The notes beneath the pieces were generated by a model that saw only the letters and a list, made by a program, of their open reading frames with translations, had not been told where the DNA came from and searched no databases. Shown here piece by piece: positions 9,383-18,970 of a stretch of 64,000 bases of DNA. The stretch is from Rhizobium sp. Q54 (GTDB lineage Bacteria; Pseudomonadota; Alphaproteobacteria; Rhizobiales; Beijerinckiaceae), in assembly GCA_945878875.1 (NCBI GenBank), contig CAMCUC010000001.1, forward strand, positions 124,001 to 188,000, in the 5' to 3' direction. How positions within the stretch are numbered: position 1 is the stretch's first letter; every line of letters starts with the position of its first letter. The position numbers and the translations under genes are program-made.

Positions 9383-9781
9383 TCACTCAGCCGCAGCCGC
9401 TTTCTCACCCGATGCTCCATGCTCCAGAATCTGCCTCACCAGCTCAGGCTCGGCGGCGATGATTTTCAAATAGGCGAGCAACGCGGAATCGGGCTTGTAG
9501 CGGCCTTGCTCCCAGTCGCGCAGGCGCGCGAGTTTGATGTGGAAGCGGTGCGCAAATTGCGTCTGCGTAAGAGCCATTTTCTCGCGCAGCGTACGAATGT
9601 CGCGGGCTATGAACGCCCGCTCGAACTCTTCTTCGGTCCATGGCGGATTATCGGGATCGTCGAGCGCGTTGCGCTCGATTTCCTCGGGCGACATTGCAGC
9701 CAAACGTTCCAGCTCGGCGCACTGCTCAGGAGTCAGCGGCGGCATGTTGGCCAAATCAATCCGGCGACGCACGATTGCCAT
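9383..9781 (-). CDS. Helix-turn-helix antitoxin partner of BrnT
   Basis: A 132-aa protein with an acidic N-terminal half (MPPLTPEQCAELERLAAMSP ... PPWTEEEFERAFIARD) and a C-terminal Xre-type HTH (REKMALTQTQFAHRFHIKLARLRDWEQGR). The N-terminal half resembles toxin-neutralising regions of BrnA-type partners, whereas classical BrnA ends in a ribbon-helix-helix. It overlaps the 3' end of the BrnT gene by 26 bases and is the second gene of the pair. It probably neutralises BrnT and represses the shared promoter (inference). Confidence 0.82.
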   Translation of the reverse strand: MAIVRRRIDLANMPPLTPEQCAELERLAAMSPEEIERNALDDPDNPPWTEEEFERAFIARDIRTLREKMALTQTQFAHRFHIKLARLRDWEQGRYKPDSALLAYLKIIAAEPELVRQILEHGASGEKAAAAE

Positions 9782-10049
9782 AACGCTTCTCCTCTCCTTT
9801 ATTGGCGCGCCGCGCCGAAATCAGGCGATAGCGCGCGCCTCGCTGCGTGAAGACGACAGCGGTCAAGACGCCCCGTAAAGGGCCGGTTCGCTTCATCCGC
9901 CTCTCTTCGTCAATCTCACGGGACACATCAACCTCAAGGCATTCGGGTACCGCAAAAATGAACAAGGCAAGGTCAAAACTGATCCCATGCTTGCGCAAAT
10001 CACTCTGCGCCTTCGCGTCGTCCCATTCAAAATCGAATTTTGCCGCCAA
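9756..10049 (-). CDS. brnT: BrnT-family ribonuclease toxin
   Basis: About 97 aa with the BrnT pattern: KFDFEWDDAKAQSDLRKHGISFDLAL at the N-terminus, a central VDVSREIDEERRMKRTG, then GVLTAVVFTQRGARYRLISARRANKGEEKRY. BrnT toxins are RelE-fold mRNA interferases. The in-frame starts are TTG at 10073 and TTG at 10049. I prefer 10049 because the predicted transcription start is near 10081, leaving almost no leader for 10073. It is encoded toxin-first with the HTH partner overlapping downstream. The basic catalytic cluster looks intact. Confidence 0.85.
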   Translation of the reverse strand: MAAKFDFEWDDAKAQSDLRKHGISFDLALFIFAVPECLEVDVSREIDEERRMKRTGPLRGVLTAVVFTQRGARYRLISARRANKGEEKRYGNRASPD

Positions 10050-10087
10050 TGGCTGTCCAAAATGAAAACGCAATTGTCAATGCGTTC

Positions 10088-10116
10088 TATATACGGGAAT
10101 CCCGTACCCTCGTCAA
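10088..10116 (-). promoter_or_regulatory. Promoter of the brnT module with internal operator
   Basis: On the minus strand: -35 TTGACG (10116-10111), a 17-base spacer, -10 TATATA (10093-10088). The 15-base palindrome TACGGGATTCCCGTA (10092-10106) lies in the spacer and touches the -10 box, where a bound repressor would block RNA polymerase. The HTH antitoxin is the natural candidate. A half site, ATCCCGTA, recurs at 10164-10171 in front of ileS. Confidence 0.75.
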
Positions 10117-10146
10117 CCAAAACGCACCCCTCCCCCATCGCCCATG

Positions 10147-10175
10147 TTGGCGCTCGCGGCTAAATCCCGTAATCA
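10147..10175 (+). promoter_or_regulatory. Possible ileS promoter
   Basis: TTGGCG (10147-10152), a 17-base spacer and TAATCA (10170-10175), 55 bases ahead of the ileS start. The match to consensus is moderate. The spacer includes a half copy of the brnT operator (TCCCGTA). Confidence 0.4.
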
Positions 10176-10229
10176 CTGACGCTACATGCTGCGCCCGTGC
10201 GCCGCCCCTCGACTGGAAACTGGCACGCC

Positions 10230-13200
10230 ATGACTGACTCGCCCGCAGACTCGCCCGCCAAAGGCCCCGATTACGCTCCCACCCTCTATCTGCCGGTGAC
10301 CGATTTCCCGATGCGCGGCGGCCTGCCCCAGAAGGAGCCAGAGATTCTGGCGCGCTGGAAAGAGATCGACCTCTACGGCAAGCTGCGTGCGACATCCGCC
10401 GGGCGGCCCAAATTCGTGCTGCACGATGGCCCGCCCTACGCCAACGGCAACATTCACATCGGCCATGCGCTCAACAAAATTCTCAAGGACATCGTGACGC
10501 GCAGCCAGCAGATGCTTGGCAAGGATTCCAATTATGTTCCCGGCTGGGATTGCCATGGCCTGCCGATTGAATGGAAAATCGAGGAAGACAATTACCGCTC
10601 GAAGGGCAAGCCAAAGCCTGATTTCAGCAATCCCGCTGCGATGATCGCGTTCCGGCAGGAATGCCGCGCCTATGCGGCCCATTGGCTGGGCGTGCAGCGC
10701 GAGGAATTCGTGCGCCTTGGCGTCACCGGCGATTGGGCTAATCCCTACGCCACCATGGCGTTTCCCGCCGAAGCGCAGATTGCGCGCGAGATCATGAAGT
10801 TCGCCGCCAACGGCCTGCTCTATCGCGGCTCCAAACCCGTGATGTGGAGCGTGGTTGAAAAAACCGCTCTGGCCGAGGCGGAAGTTGAATACGAGGATCA
10901 CGTCAGCGACACCACCTGGACCGCCTTCCCCGTGCGCACATTGGCCGAGCGCAGCGTGGATGCGACGCGCGCGGCGATGGAGCAAAGCGGCGAGGCGATG
11001 CTCGACATTGAAGGCGTCGACGAATTGTTCGCCGACATCAACGCGGCGTCCGTCGTCATCTGGACGACGACGCCGTGGACCATTCCCGCCAATCGCGCGA
11101 TCTCGTTCTCGCGCAAGATCGCCTACAGCCTCTATCGCGTGACGGAGGCCGCAGCAGACAATTGGGCCAAGGTGGGCGGGCTTTATATTCTGGCGGATCG
11201 TCTGGCCTCCGACGTGTTCAAAACGGCGCGCGTTGAAAATTTCGAGCGCGTGCGCGCCATTAATCCACGGGACATTCTGGCCTGCTCGCATCCGCTTAAC
11301 CATCGCGTGGCGGGTTATGAATTCGACGTGCCGCTGTTTGACGGCGACCATGTGACGGACGACACCGGCACCGGCTTTGTGCACACCGCGCCCAGCCATG
11401 GCCGCGACGACTTTGACGTCTGGATGAGCAACCAGCGCGAACTCCTTGCGCGCGGCATCGACACGAAAATCCCCTACACGGTGGACGCCGACGGTTTTTA
11501 CACCGCTGAGGCGCCGGGCTTTGCGGGCAAGCGCGTCATCGACGACAAGGGCAAAAAGGGCGACGCCAACGATTGCGTGATCGCAGAGCTTCTGGCAGCT
11601 GGAAACCTGATCGCGCGCGGCAAGTTGAAACATCAATATCCCCATTCGTGGCGCTCGAAAAAGCCGGTCATCTTCCGCAATACGCCGCAATGGTTCATCG
11701 CGATGGACAAGCCGCTCCCGCAGACGCCAAACGCATCGCTGCGCAATCTGGCGTTGAAGGCCATTAAAGAAACCCGATGGGCGCCGGCGTTTGGCGAGAA
11801 CCGCATCAACGGCATGATCGCCAATCGCCCCGATTGGGTTGTCTCGCGCCAGCGCGCTTGGGGCGTGCCGATCGCAGTCTTTGTGAAGAAGGGCGGCCAC
11901 GAGATTTTGATCGACGAGATCGTCAACGCGCGCATTGCGCAGGCGTTTGAAAAAGAAGGCGCCGACGCATGGTTTGCAGACGGCGCCGCGGAGCGTTTTC
12001 TGGCGCCCGAATATAACGTCGCCGATTACGAGAAAATCGACGACGTGCTCGACGTCTGGTTTGATTCCGGCTGCACGCACGCCTTCACGCTGGAGGACGA
12101 CGAACATTTCCCCGGGCTTGCCGGGATCAAGCGCGTGCGCGACGGCGGCGCCGACGAGATCATGTATCTGGAAGGCTCGGACCAGCATCGCGGCTGGTTC
12201 CATTCCTCGCTTCTTGAGAGCTGCGGCACGCGCGGGCGCGCGCCCTATGACGTGGTTTTGACCCACGGCTTCGTGCTCGACGAGAAGGGGCAGAAGATGT
12301 CGAAATCGGTTGGCAATGTCGTCGCGCCGCAAACCGTCATCAAGGATTCCGGCGCCGACATTTTACGCCTGTGGGTGGCGGCTTCCGATTATTCCGACGA
12401 TTTGCGCATCGGGCGCGAAATCTTGAAGACGTTCATCGAGACCTATCGCAAATTGCGCAACACCATGCGCTGGATGCTGGGCTCGCTGGCTCATTTCAAG
12501 GAGAGCGAGCGCGTCGCCTTCAACGACATGCCGGAACTTGAACGCCTGATGCTGCATCGCCTTGTGGAGCTGGACGCCCTTGTGCGCGAGGCTTATCTGA
12601 GCTTTGACTACAAGCGCGTGATCGCGGCGCTATCGGCGTTCATGACAAGCGATCTGTCGGCGTTTTACTTCGACGTGCGCAAGGATTCGCTCTATTGCGA
12701 TGCGCCCTCAAGCGTTACGCGGCAGGCTGCGCTGACCGTGATCGACGAGATCTTCCAGCGCGTCTCGACATGGTTTGCGCCAATCCTCGCCTTCACCTGC
12801 GAGGAGGCGTTTATCGCGCGCACCGGCAGCGCGGATTCGTCCGTGCATCTGCAAACCTTCCCCGCCACACCGGCTAACTGGCGCAATGACGAGCTGGCCG
12901 CCAAATGGCGCGTCATCCGCAATGCGCGCCGCATCGTCACCGGGGCGCTTGAGATCGAGCGCGCCAGCAAGCGCATTGGCTCCTCGCTTGAGGCCACGCC
13001 CGTCGTTTATGTGGCGGATGAGGCCACGCGCGCCATTCTCGCCAGCGTCGATTTTGCGGAAGTCTGCATCACGTCGGGTCTGACGTTAGAGGCTGGCCAC
13101 GGCCCCGAGAGCGCCTTCTGCGATGCCGAGGCGCCCGGCTTCAGCGTTGTCCCCGTCCGTGCAAGCGGCGTCAAATGCGCCCGCTCGTGGCGCTATTTTG

Positions 13201-13286
13201 ATCCCGCCACCGCCGACCCGGAGTTTCCCGACGTGAGCCCGCGCGATGCAAAAGCGCTTCGCGAGCTGAAGGCTAAACCGGCGTGA
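10230..13286 (+). CDS. ileS: Isoleucyl-tRNA synthetase IleS
   Basis: A 1018-aa class I aminoacyl-tRNA synthetase. The HIGH motif is at residues 76-79 ([12 protein letters not shown]), KMSKS at about 689-693 ([11 protein letters not shown]), and the editing domain CP1 has [12 protein letters not shown] and [16 protein letters not shown]. The C-terminal zinc knuckle of the E. coli type (two CxxC pairs) is largely gone: only [11 protein letters not shown] remains, with serine at the second cysteine and no second pair. The start ATG at 10230 is preferred over an upstream start at 10197. It overlaps lspA by 4 bases. Confidence 0.97.
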   Translation: MTDSPADSPAKGPDYAPTLYLPVTDFPMRGGLPQKEPEILARWKEIDLYGKLRATSAGRPKFVLHDGPPYANGNIHIGHALNKILKDIVTRSQQMLGKDSNYVPGWDCHGLPIEWKIEEDNYRSKGKPKPDFSNPAAMIAFRQECRAYAAHWLGVQREEFVRLGVTGDWANPYATMAFPAEAQIAREIMKFAANGLLYRGSKPVMWSVVEKTALAEAEVEYEDHVSDTTWTAFPVRTLAERSVDATRAAMEQSGEAMLDIEGVDELFADINAASVVIWTTTPWTIPANRAISFSRKIAYSLYRVTEAAADNWAKVGGLYILADRLASDVFKTARVENFERVRAINPRDILACSHPLNHRVAGYEFDVPLFDGDHVTDDTGTGFVHTAPSHGRDDFDVWMSNQRELLARGIDTKIPYTVDADGFYTAEAPGFAGKRVIDDKGKKGDANDCVIAELLAAGNLIARGKLKHQYPHSWRSKKPVIFRNTPQWFIAMDKPLPQTPNASLRNLALKAIKETRWAPAFGENRINGMIANRPDWVVSRQRAWGVPIAVFVKKGGHEILIDEIVNARIAQAFEKEGADAWFADGAAERFLAPEYNVADYEKIDDVLDVWFDSGCTHAFTLEDDEHFPGLAGIKRVRDGGADEIMYLEGSDQHRGWFHSSLLESCGTRGRAPYDVVLTHGFVLDEKGQKMSKSVGNVVAPQTVIKDSGADILRLWVAASDYSDDLRIGREILKTFIETYRKLRNTMRWMLGSLAHFKESERVAFNDMPELERLMLHRLVELDALVREAYLSFDYKRVIAALSAFMTSDLSAFYFDVRKDSLYCDAPSSVTRQAALTVIDEIFQRVSTWFAPILAFTCEEAFIARTGSADSSVHLQTFPATPANWRNDELAAKWRVIRNARRIVTGALEIERASKRIGSSLEATPVVYVADEATRAILASVDFAEVCITSGLTLEAGHGPESAFCDAEAPGFSVVPVRASGVKCARSWRYFDPATADPEFPDVSPRDAKALRELKAKPA

Positions 13287-13792
13287 GCGCCCGTGTTCTC
13301 GGGCTCTCTATTGCCGCCGTGTGCCTGATCGCCGATCAGGCGCACAAGCTCTGGATGCTTTTTGTCTACGACATCGCAGCGCGCCAGCCGGTGCATGTGG
13401 CGCCGTTTCTTGATCTCGTGATGGCGTGGAACCCGGGCATTTCCTATTCTCTGTTTGCGGCAGAGACGGAAGCCGGGCGCTGGACGCTGCTTGGGGTTAC
13501 GCTGCTGGTCACCGCCGGGCTTTGCGTCTGGCTGTGGCGGGAGCCGGACAGGCTGATCGCCAGCGGGCTTGGGCTGATTGTGGGCGGCGCGCTCGGAAAT
13601 GCCTACGACCGCTACGCTTATGGCGCGGTCGCCGATTTCTTCTACCTCTTCCTTGATACGGAAAGGTTCGGGCGCCTGTCCTGGTATGTTTTCAACATCG
13701 CGGACGTGGCCATCGTTGCCGGTGTTGCTCTTCTCCTGTATGAGAGCTTCTTTCCGCCCAAGAGTTCCGGGCGGAACAAGGCTGAAACCTGA
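13283..13792 (+). CDS. lspA: Lipoprotein signal peptidase LspA
   Basis: A 169-aa inner-membrane aspartyl protease that removes signal peptides from prolipoproteins. It has four predicted membrane segments, and the catalytic aspartates are D109 ([10 protein letters not shown]) and D141 (VFNIADVAI). The GTG start overlaps the ileS stop (GTGA), so translation is coupled. The ileS-lspA order is widely conserved. The basic C-terminal tail follows the last helix. Confidence 0.95.
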   Translation: MSARVLGLSIAAVCLIADQAHKLWMLFVYDIAARQPVHVAPFLDLVMAWNPGISYSLFAAETEAGRWTLLGVTLLVTAGLCVWLWREPDRLIASGLGLIVGGALGNAYDRYAYGAVADFFYLFLDTERFGRLSWYVFNIADVAIVAGVALLLYESFFPPKSSGRNKAET

Positions 13793-13865
13793 GCGCCTCC
13801 AAATTGCCGCGAAGTGCGGACAGGCTGGAGCCTCAAACTTAGGCCGCGAGTCAGGGGATGTTTAC

Positions 13866-14594
13866 ATGGCGCTTCGTTCTTCCCTCTTGAGCCCGCAATT
13901 TCGCCGCTCCGCTCTGGCGGCGGCAGGCGCAGTTTTGTTGATTGGCTTTGGACCCAGCCAGAGCGCCAGCGCGCTGGACGACGGCGACGAGAACATTTTC
14001 AATACCCTCACCAACATCATTGGCCTCGGCCTGTTCTCCATAGACAAGCCAGATGACAAGCCGGTCATCCGCTACCGCGAGCGCCCGCCTCTGGTTTTAC
14101 CGCCGAATCTGTCGCAATTGCCACCGCCCGCCGCAAACGTGGGCGACCGTAATCAGGCGTGGCCGCAGGATTTTGACAAGACCAGCCGCCAGAGGCAGGC
14201 GGAGGAGCGCTCCCGCCGTCCACGCGACGACAGCGACAAGCCGTTGTCGGTCGAAGAATTGCGTAAGGGCCGCATCGCTGGCGGCGCACCGCGCAATCCC
14301 GGCGCCGAACAGTGCGAGGAGGGCGGCCTCGAACGCCTCTGCAACCCAGGCGACTTCTGGGGCAAGCTGAAGAGCGTGCGTGCGAGCGCCGACACGTCGA
14401 AGGATCTTGTCCCCGGACAGGAGCCCACGCGTCGCAATTTGACCGATCCGCCAACCGGAATGCGCAAGCCGACCACCGCCGTCAAATATACCTTTGAAGC
14501 CCGCCGCGAAGTCGATCCGATGGACCCGCGCGCCCAGCAGCGCGAAGAGGCCCGCCGTCGCGAGGCCGCCCAGCGCGGCGAGAATATCGATTAG
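13866..14594 (+). CDS. Exported protein in the lspA-M16 gap, possible DUF3035/BamF-like relative
   Basis: A 242-aa protein with a signal peptide (MALRSSLLSPQFRRSALAAA..., cleavage near SASALDD). The mature part is rich in Pro, Arg and Glu, with RERPPLVLPPNLSQLPPP near residue 80; this resembles the APLVVPPxxxLRPP stretch of DUF3035 (BamF) proteins, which occupy the same position after lspA in other alphaproteobacteria. There is no lipobox. The C-terminus is charged and probably disordered. I rely on position and one motif, so the family assignment is tentative. Confidence 0.7.
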   Translation: MALRSSLLSPQFRRSALAAAGAVLLIGFGPSQSASALDDGDENIFNTLTNIIGLGLFSIDKPDDKPVIRYRERPPLVLPPNLSQLPPPAANVGDRNQAWPQDFDKTSRQRQAEERSRRPRDDSDKPLSVEELRKGRIAGGAPRNPGAEQCEEGGLERLCNPGDFWGKLKSVRASADTSKDLVPGQEPTRRNLTDPPTGMRKPTTAVKYTFEARREVDPMDPRAQQREEARRREAAQRGENID

Positions 14595-14612
14595 CGTTTT
14601 TGATTTTAATAG

Positions 14613-14639
14613 CGTCAGGCGCAAAAGCGGCGCCTGACG
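14613..14639. terminator. Perfect 10-bp inverted repeat after the exported protein gene
   Basis: CGTCAGGCGC and GCGCCTGACG flank a 7-base loop, 18 bases after the stop. No T-run follows, so it is either a weak stop or an operator; its right arm overlaps the -35 box of the next promoter. Confidence 0.5.
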
Positions 14640-14662
14640 TGGACGCACTTCGTGTCTATATA
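14634..14662 (+). promoter_or_regulatory. Candidate promoter of the M16 peptidase gene
   Basis: CTGACG (14634-14639), a 17-base spacer, TATATA (14657-14662), about 50 bases ahead of the start, with GGAGG before the ATG. Confidence 0.5.
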
Positions 14663-14711
14663 GGGGCGAGGCGCGCCGCAGGGTGCGTCCAGGTTCGGAG
14701 GTTCGCCCCTG

Positions 14712-16070
14712 ATGCATAGCCCGGTTTTTTCTGCTCCCGCCGTCGCCTCGCTGACTCCATCCGCCATGAGCGGTGCTGCGACCCCGTCTGCCGGGCCCAA
14801 AATCGGTAGTTTCCGGCTTGAGAACGGCATGGAAATTGTCGTCATCCCCGATCATCGCGCCCCCGTGGTCACACACATGGTCTGGTATCGCAACGGCTCA
14901 GCTGACGATCCATTGGGCAAATCGGGCATCGCGCATTTTCTTGAGCACCTGATGTTCAAGGGCACCAAGAACCACGCCATCGGGGAATTCTCCGAAGTCG
15001 TGGCCGAACTTGGCGGCCAGGAAAACGCCTTCACCTCAAACGATTACACCGCCTATTTCCAGCGCGTGCCCAAAGAGCATTTGCGCGTGCTGATGGATTT
15101 TGAGTCCGACCGCATGACCAATCTCGTCCTCACCGACGAGATCGTGGCGCCAGAGCGCGACGTGGTTCTGGAGGAGCGCCGTATGCGCACGGACGGCGAT
15201 CCGGGCGCGCAATTGGGCGAGGCTATGCATTCCGCGCTCTACACCCATCACCCCTACGGCAAGCCGATCATCGGCTGGCAGCACGAGATTGAATCGCTCA
15301 ACCGCGAGGACGCGCTCGCCTATTATGAGCGCTTCTACACGCCCGAAAACGCGATCCTGATCGTGGCCGGCGACGTGACGGCTGAGGAAGTGGTGAGCCT
15401 TGCGCAGGCGACCTACGGCAAATTGCCCGCACGCGGCAAGGCGCCGGTGCGCTCGCGCCCGCGCGAGCCTGCTCCCCGCGCCCATCGTATCGTCACGTTG
15501 AGCGATGCAAAGGTCGAACAGCCCACGCACCAGCGGGTTTATCTCGTGCCCTCCTATCGTACGGCGGAGGCGGGCGACGCGGAAGCTTTGGAGATCGCGG
15601 CCCACCTCATTGGCGGAGGTCCCACCAGCCTGCTCTATCGCAAGCTCGTGATGGAAGATCGCGTCGCGGTGTCGGCGGGCTCTTATTTCTATGGCACGGC
15701 GCTGGATGATTCAGGCTTCTACGTCTGGACGGTCCCGACCCCTGAAGCCACGCTGGAACAGCTCGACGCGGCGGTTGAGGCCATCATCGGCCAAATGGCG
15801 CGCGAGCCTGTGGCGCAGGAAGATCTCGCACGCGCCAAGACGCGCCTGATCGCTGACGCTGTCTATGCGCAGGACAATCAGTCGATGCTGGCGCGCTGGT
15901 ATGGCGCGGCGCTCACTACCGGCGAGACGGTGGAAGCCGTGCAGACCTGGCCTGATCGCATTGACGCGGTGACGGCTGAAGACGTGCGCGCCGTGATCGC
16001 CAAATGGCTGACGCGCAAGCGCTGCGTCACCGCCTATCTGATGCCCGAAGAAGAGAGTGCGGCGGCTTGA
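14712..16070 (+). CDS. M16-family zinc peptidase, catalytic subunit
   Basis: A 452-aa pitrilysin-family protein with the inverted zinc motif HFLEH (H75, E78, H79) and the distal glutamate region (ERDVVLEERRMRTDGDPGAQ) about 75 residues later. The second half is the inactive M16_C domain. In related bacteria such proteins pair with a second, non-catalytic M16 protein, encoded here next in line. No clear signal peptide is seen; the N-terminal 30 residues are Ala/Pro/Ser-rich. Substrate unknown; the family degrades peptides. Confidence 0.92.
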   Translation: MHSPVFSAPAVASLTPSAMSGAATPSAGPKIGSFRLENGMEIVVIPDHRAPVVTHMVWYRNGSADDPLGKSGIAHFLEHLMFKGTKNHAIGEFSEVVAELGGQENAFTSNDYTAYFQRVPKEHLRVLMDFESDRMTNLVLTDEIVAPERDVVLEERRMRTDGDPGAQLGEAMHSALYTHHPYGKPIIGWQHEIESLNREDALAYYERFYTPENAILIVAGDVTAEEVVSLAQATYGKLPARGKAPVRSRPREPAPRAHRIVTLSDAKVEQPTHQRVYLVPSYRTAEAGDAEALEIAAHLIGGGPTSLLYRKLVMEDRVAVSAGSYFYGTALDDSGFYVWTVPTPEATLEQLDAAVEAIIGQMAREPVAQEDLARAKTRLIADAVYAQDNQSMLARWYGAALTTGETVEAVQTWPDRIDAVTAEDVRAVIAKWLTRKRCVTAYLMPEEESAAA

Positions 16071-16171
16071 CGCAGGTTACATACGAGAGCGGGGCGGCAT
16101 AACGCCGCCTTGCTTTTCTTCCGCCTGCACCTCCCGCCTGCGTTAATCGCACGCGCAATCCGGAACGCTTC

Positions 16172-17467
16172 ATGACCGCTCTGAAAGACACGTCAGCCTC
16201 CGCACAGCCCGCTGCCACCTATGCCGCGCGGGTGCAGAAAATCGTCACGCCGCTCGGCCTTGAGGCCTGGCTGGTGGAAGATTATGCGGTGCCGATGCTG
16301 GCGTTCGATTTTGCGTTCAAGGGCGGCTCCAGTCAGGACCCCAAGGGCAAAGCTGGCGTGGCGCATATGTTGTCGGGCCTGCTGGACGAAGGCGCCGGGC
16401 CTTATGATTCCGACGCTTTCCACCGCGCGCTCGACGACAAGGCGGTTGAGATTTCCTTCCACGAGAGCCACGATAATTTTTCCGGCCAGATGAAGACGCT
16501 CTCGCGCCATATGGATGCAGCGTTTGAGCTGGCCCGCGTGGCGATTTGCGAGCCACGCCTCGAGGTGGAATCAATTGAGCGCGTGCGCTCGCAGATCGTC
16601 GCCGGCCACAAGCACGACGCGCAAGACCCAAATTCGCTGGCCGCGAAAGCTTTCCGAATCGCAGCCTTCGGCGACCATCCCTACGGGCGCCCCACCAAGG
16701 GCGATCTCGACACCATTCCCGCGATCACGCGCGACGATCTCGTCGCCTTCCATCGCGCGGCGCTCGCCCGCGACAATCTGAAGATCGCCGCCGTCGGCGC
16801 CATTGACGCCGCGCGTCTGGCCGCGCTCATCGACAAGACGTTCGGCGCCCTGCCCGCAAAATCCGCCGTCGTGGACGCGCCGGAGATCACCCCGGCCTTT
16901 GGCGCAAAGCCCACCATCATCGACGTCGATGTGCCGCAGACCACGATCCGCTTCGGCCTGCCCGGCGTGCCTCGCCACGATCCCGATTACATGGCCGCCG
17001 TGGTGCTGAACCACATTTTGGGCGGCGGCTCGTTCTCCGCCCGCCTGTTCAAGGAAGTGCGCGAGAAGCGCGGCCTCGCTTATTCGGTCTATTCACAATT
17101 GATGAACCGCGACCACAGCGCGCAATTCATCGGCGGCACCTCGACCAAGAACGAACGCGCCGCCGAATCGCTGGCCGTGATCCAGGAAGAAATCGACAAG
17201 CTGCTGACCGACGGCCCCGGCGAGGACGAGCTGGAGAAGGCCAAAAAATACCTCATCGGCTCGTATGCGCTGCGCTTCGACACATCGACCAAGATCGCCG
17301 GGCATCTGGTCGCCATGCAGACGGACGGCTATCCGGTGGAGTTTCTGGACGCCCGCAATGGCCTGGTTGCGGCTGTGGCAATGGCCGACGTCAACCGCAT
17401 CGCAAGGCGCCTGTTCGAAGGCAAGCCGCTGCTGGTGGCGGCGGCGGGCCGGCCTGAGGGGTTCTAG
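16172..17467 (+). CDS. M16-family protein lacking the zinc motif (non-catalytic partner)
   Basis: A 431-aa M16 protein whose zinc site is lost: at the HxxEH position it reads VAHMLSGLLDEGAG. The rest of the fold is preserved, including EKRGLAYSVYSQL and the glycine-rich ILGGGSFSARLFKEVREKRG in the C-terminal half that contacts the peptide. It lies 101 bases after the active subunit, which fits the known heterodimer of one active and one inactive chain. Confidence 0.9.
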   Translation: MTALKDTSASAQPAATYAARVQKIVTPLGLEAWLVEDYAVPMLAFDFAFKGGSSQDPKGKAGVAHMLSGLLDEGAGPYDSDAFHRALDDKAVEISFHESHDNFSGQMKTLSRHMDAAFELARVAICEPRLEVESIERVRSQIVAGHKHDAQDPNSLAAKAFRIAAFGDHPYGRPTKGDLDTIPAITRDDLVAFHRAALARDNLKIAAVGAIDAARLAALIDKTFGALPAKSAVVDAPEITPAFGAKPTIIDVDVPQTTIRFGLPGVPRHDPDYMAAVVLNHILGGGSFSARLFKEVREKRGLAYSVYSQLMNRDHSAQFIGGTSTKNERAAESLAVIQEEIDKLLTDGPGEDELEKAKKYLIGSYALRFDTSTKIAGHLVAMQTDGYPVEFLDARNGLVAAVAMADVNRIARRLFEGKPLLVAAAGRPEGF

Positions 17468-17472
17468 CCTCA

Positions 17473-17997
17473 ATGGCCTCGCAGCCCTGGACTTCGCAGC
17501 CCCGCAAAAAATTCTGGGCCAAGCCGCTGGCGGACTTCGTGGGCAAAGCCATGGGGCCGGTAGCGGCCAAGCAGGGGTTTGGCGAGAGCGACATTATCCT
17601 GCACTGGCCCGACATCGTCGGCGCCCGGCTGGCGGCGGCCAGCGAGCCGTTGCGGCTGCAATGGACTCCCCGCGCGCCCCAACGCCCGCCCGACGCGCCG
17701 ATTGAGCCTTCCACCCTGCTGGTGCGGGTGGAGAGCGCGTTTGCGCTGGAGTTCCAGCATCTGGCGCCCAATATCATCGAGCGGGTGAACGCCCGGCTCG
17801 GCTGGCGCTGCGTGGGCCGCATTGGCCTGCGGCAGGGGCCTATCGGGCAGGCCCGCCCCCGCCGCGCGCTGCTGGTCATCGACCCGAAGGCTGCGGAGCA
17901 GGCGCAGGCTGCCGCCGCCCCGATTGAGGACGAGGCTTTGCGGGCGGCGCTGACGAGGCTTGGCGCGGCGGCGCTGTCGGACAAGAAGCGGATTTAG
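17473..17997 (+). CDS. DUF721 (DciA-like) protein
   Basis: A 174-aa basic protein starting 6 bases after the M16 stop. The DUF721 core is readable: PLADFVGKAMGPVAAKQGF, ESDIILHWPDIVGARLAAAS, and LLVRVESAFALEFQHLAPNIIERVNARLGW. DciA proteins help load the replicative helicase DnaB in bacteria without DnaC. The DUF721-DsbA-smc order is conserved in alphaproteobacteria, usually with mutY upstream, which is absent here. Confidence 0.85.
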   Translation: MASQPWTSQPRKKFWAKPLADFVGKAMGPVAAKQGFGESDIILHWPDIVGARLAAASEPLRLQWTPRAPQRPPDAPIEPSTLLVRVESAFALEFQHLAPNIIERVNARLGWRCVGRIGLRQGPIGQARPRRALLVIDPKAAEQAQAAAAPIEDEALRAALTRLGAAALSDKKRI

Positions 17998-18005
17998 GCG
18001 CGATG

Positions 18006-18058
18006 AACCGCGGGCTTCCAGCCCGCTTTCTTTGCAATGCCCGGAAAGCGGGCGGTCC
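18006..18058. repeat. Nested palindromes of the GGACCGCG family
   Basis: ACCGCGGGCTTCCAGCCCGCTTTC and GGAAAGCGGGCGGTCC surround a short centre, so the block can fold as one long stem or two hairpins. It lies just after the DUF721 gene. Confidence 0.65.
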
Positions 18059-18151
18059 ACAGGGGCCTTGCGCCTGTCCCGCGACTCGCCACATTGTGGC
18101 TATAGATTTTCAACGACGCCCGTTCGGGCCTTCAGCAGATCGGATTGATTA

Positions 18152-18802
18152 ATGGCGACGAATTTCCTCCCCACCCGGCGCCGCGCTCTGGAGCTGACCG
18201 GCTCCGCCATCGCCATCGCCGCTTTGTCGCCGCTGCCGGCTCTGGCGCAGGGCGCAAACGTTTCGCCTGAGACGCTGTTGCAGGAGGGCCCGCTGCCGGA
18301 CCTGTGGCTGGGCGACAAGGCCGCCCCCGTCACCATCGTCGAATACGCCTCCACCACGTGCTCGCATTGCGCCACGTTCCACAATACGACGTTCAAAGAG
18401 CTGAAAACAAAGTACATCGACACCGGCAAGGTGCGGTTCGTGCTGCGCGAGTTTCCGCTCAACAACGTCGATCTGGCCGCCTATATGCTGGCCCGCTGCT
18501 CGGGCGACGACAAGCGCTATCCCGTCGTTGACCTGTTGTTTGCCCAACAAAAAGCCTGGATGAACGACAAGCCCGTCGCCAGCCTCTCGGGGCTTCTGCG
18601 CCAGACCGGCCTGTCGCAGGAGAAATTCGAGGCCTGCCTCAAGGATTCAGCGCTTTACGACAAGATGACCAAGGCGCGCGACATCGCGACTGAAAAATTC
18701 GCGGTCAGTTCCACCCCCACGTTCTTCATCAACGGCCAGCGTCAGGTCGGCGCGTTGTCCATGGCGGAGATGGAGAAAGCGATCCTGCCGTTCCTGAAAT
18801 AG
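18152..18802 (+). CDS. Exported DsbA-family thiol oxidoreductase
   Basis: A 216-aa protein with a twin-arginine-like or Sec signal (TRRRALELTGSAIAIAAL, cleavage near ALAQGA) and a thioredoxin fold with active site CSHC (C70-C73, in ASTTCSHCATFHNTTF). The cis-proline loop is SSTPTFFINGQ. It is a BdbD/DsbA-type protein of the periplasm that makes or repairs disulfide bonds. It sits directly before smc, a conserved alphaproteobacterial order without known functional reason. Confidence 0.9.
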   Translation: MATNFLPTRRRALELTGSAIAIAALSPLPALAQGANVSPETLLQEGPLPDLWLGDKAAPVTIVEYASTTCSHCATFHNTTFKELKTKYIDTGKVRFVLREFPLNNVDLAAYMLARCSGDDKRYPVVDLLFAQQKAWMNDKPVASLSGLLRQTGLSQEKFEACLKDSALYDKMTKARDIATEKFAVSSTPTFFINGQRQVGALSMAEMEKAILPFLK

Positions 18803-18970
18803 GCCCGTTTCGCACAGGAATCTGCCCGGCCGGACTTGCTTCCAGCCCTCGTTTATGACGGCTTGGAGGCGTGGCGCGCGAGCGCTCCAAAACCCCGTTC
18901 AAGGCGTAGTCGGCGCAGCGGCCAATGGCCTGCGTCGGCGTGGCGCATTGGTGGCGTCAGGAATTTAGGC

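Noticed and set aside
10182-12332. Long minus-strand open frame (716 codons) opposite ileS
   Set aside because: It is the antisense of a strongly conserved ileS in GC-rich DNA, with no recognisable domain and a low-complexity His/Arg-rich product.
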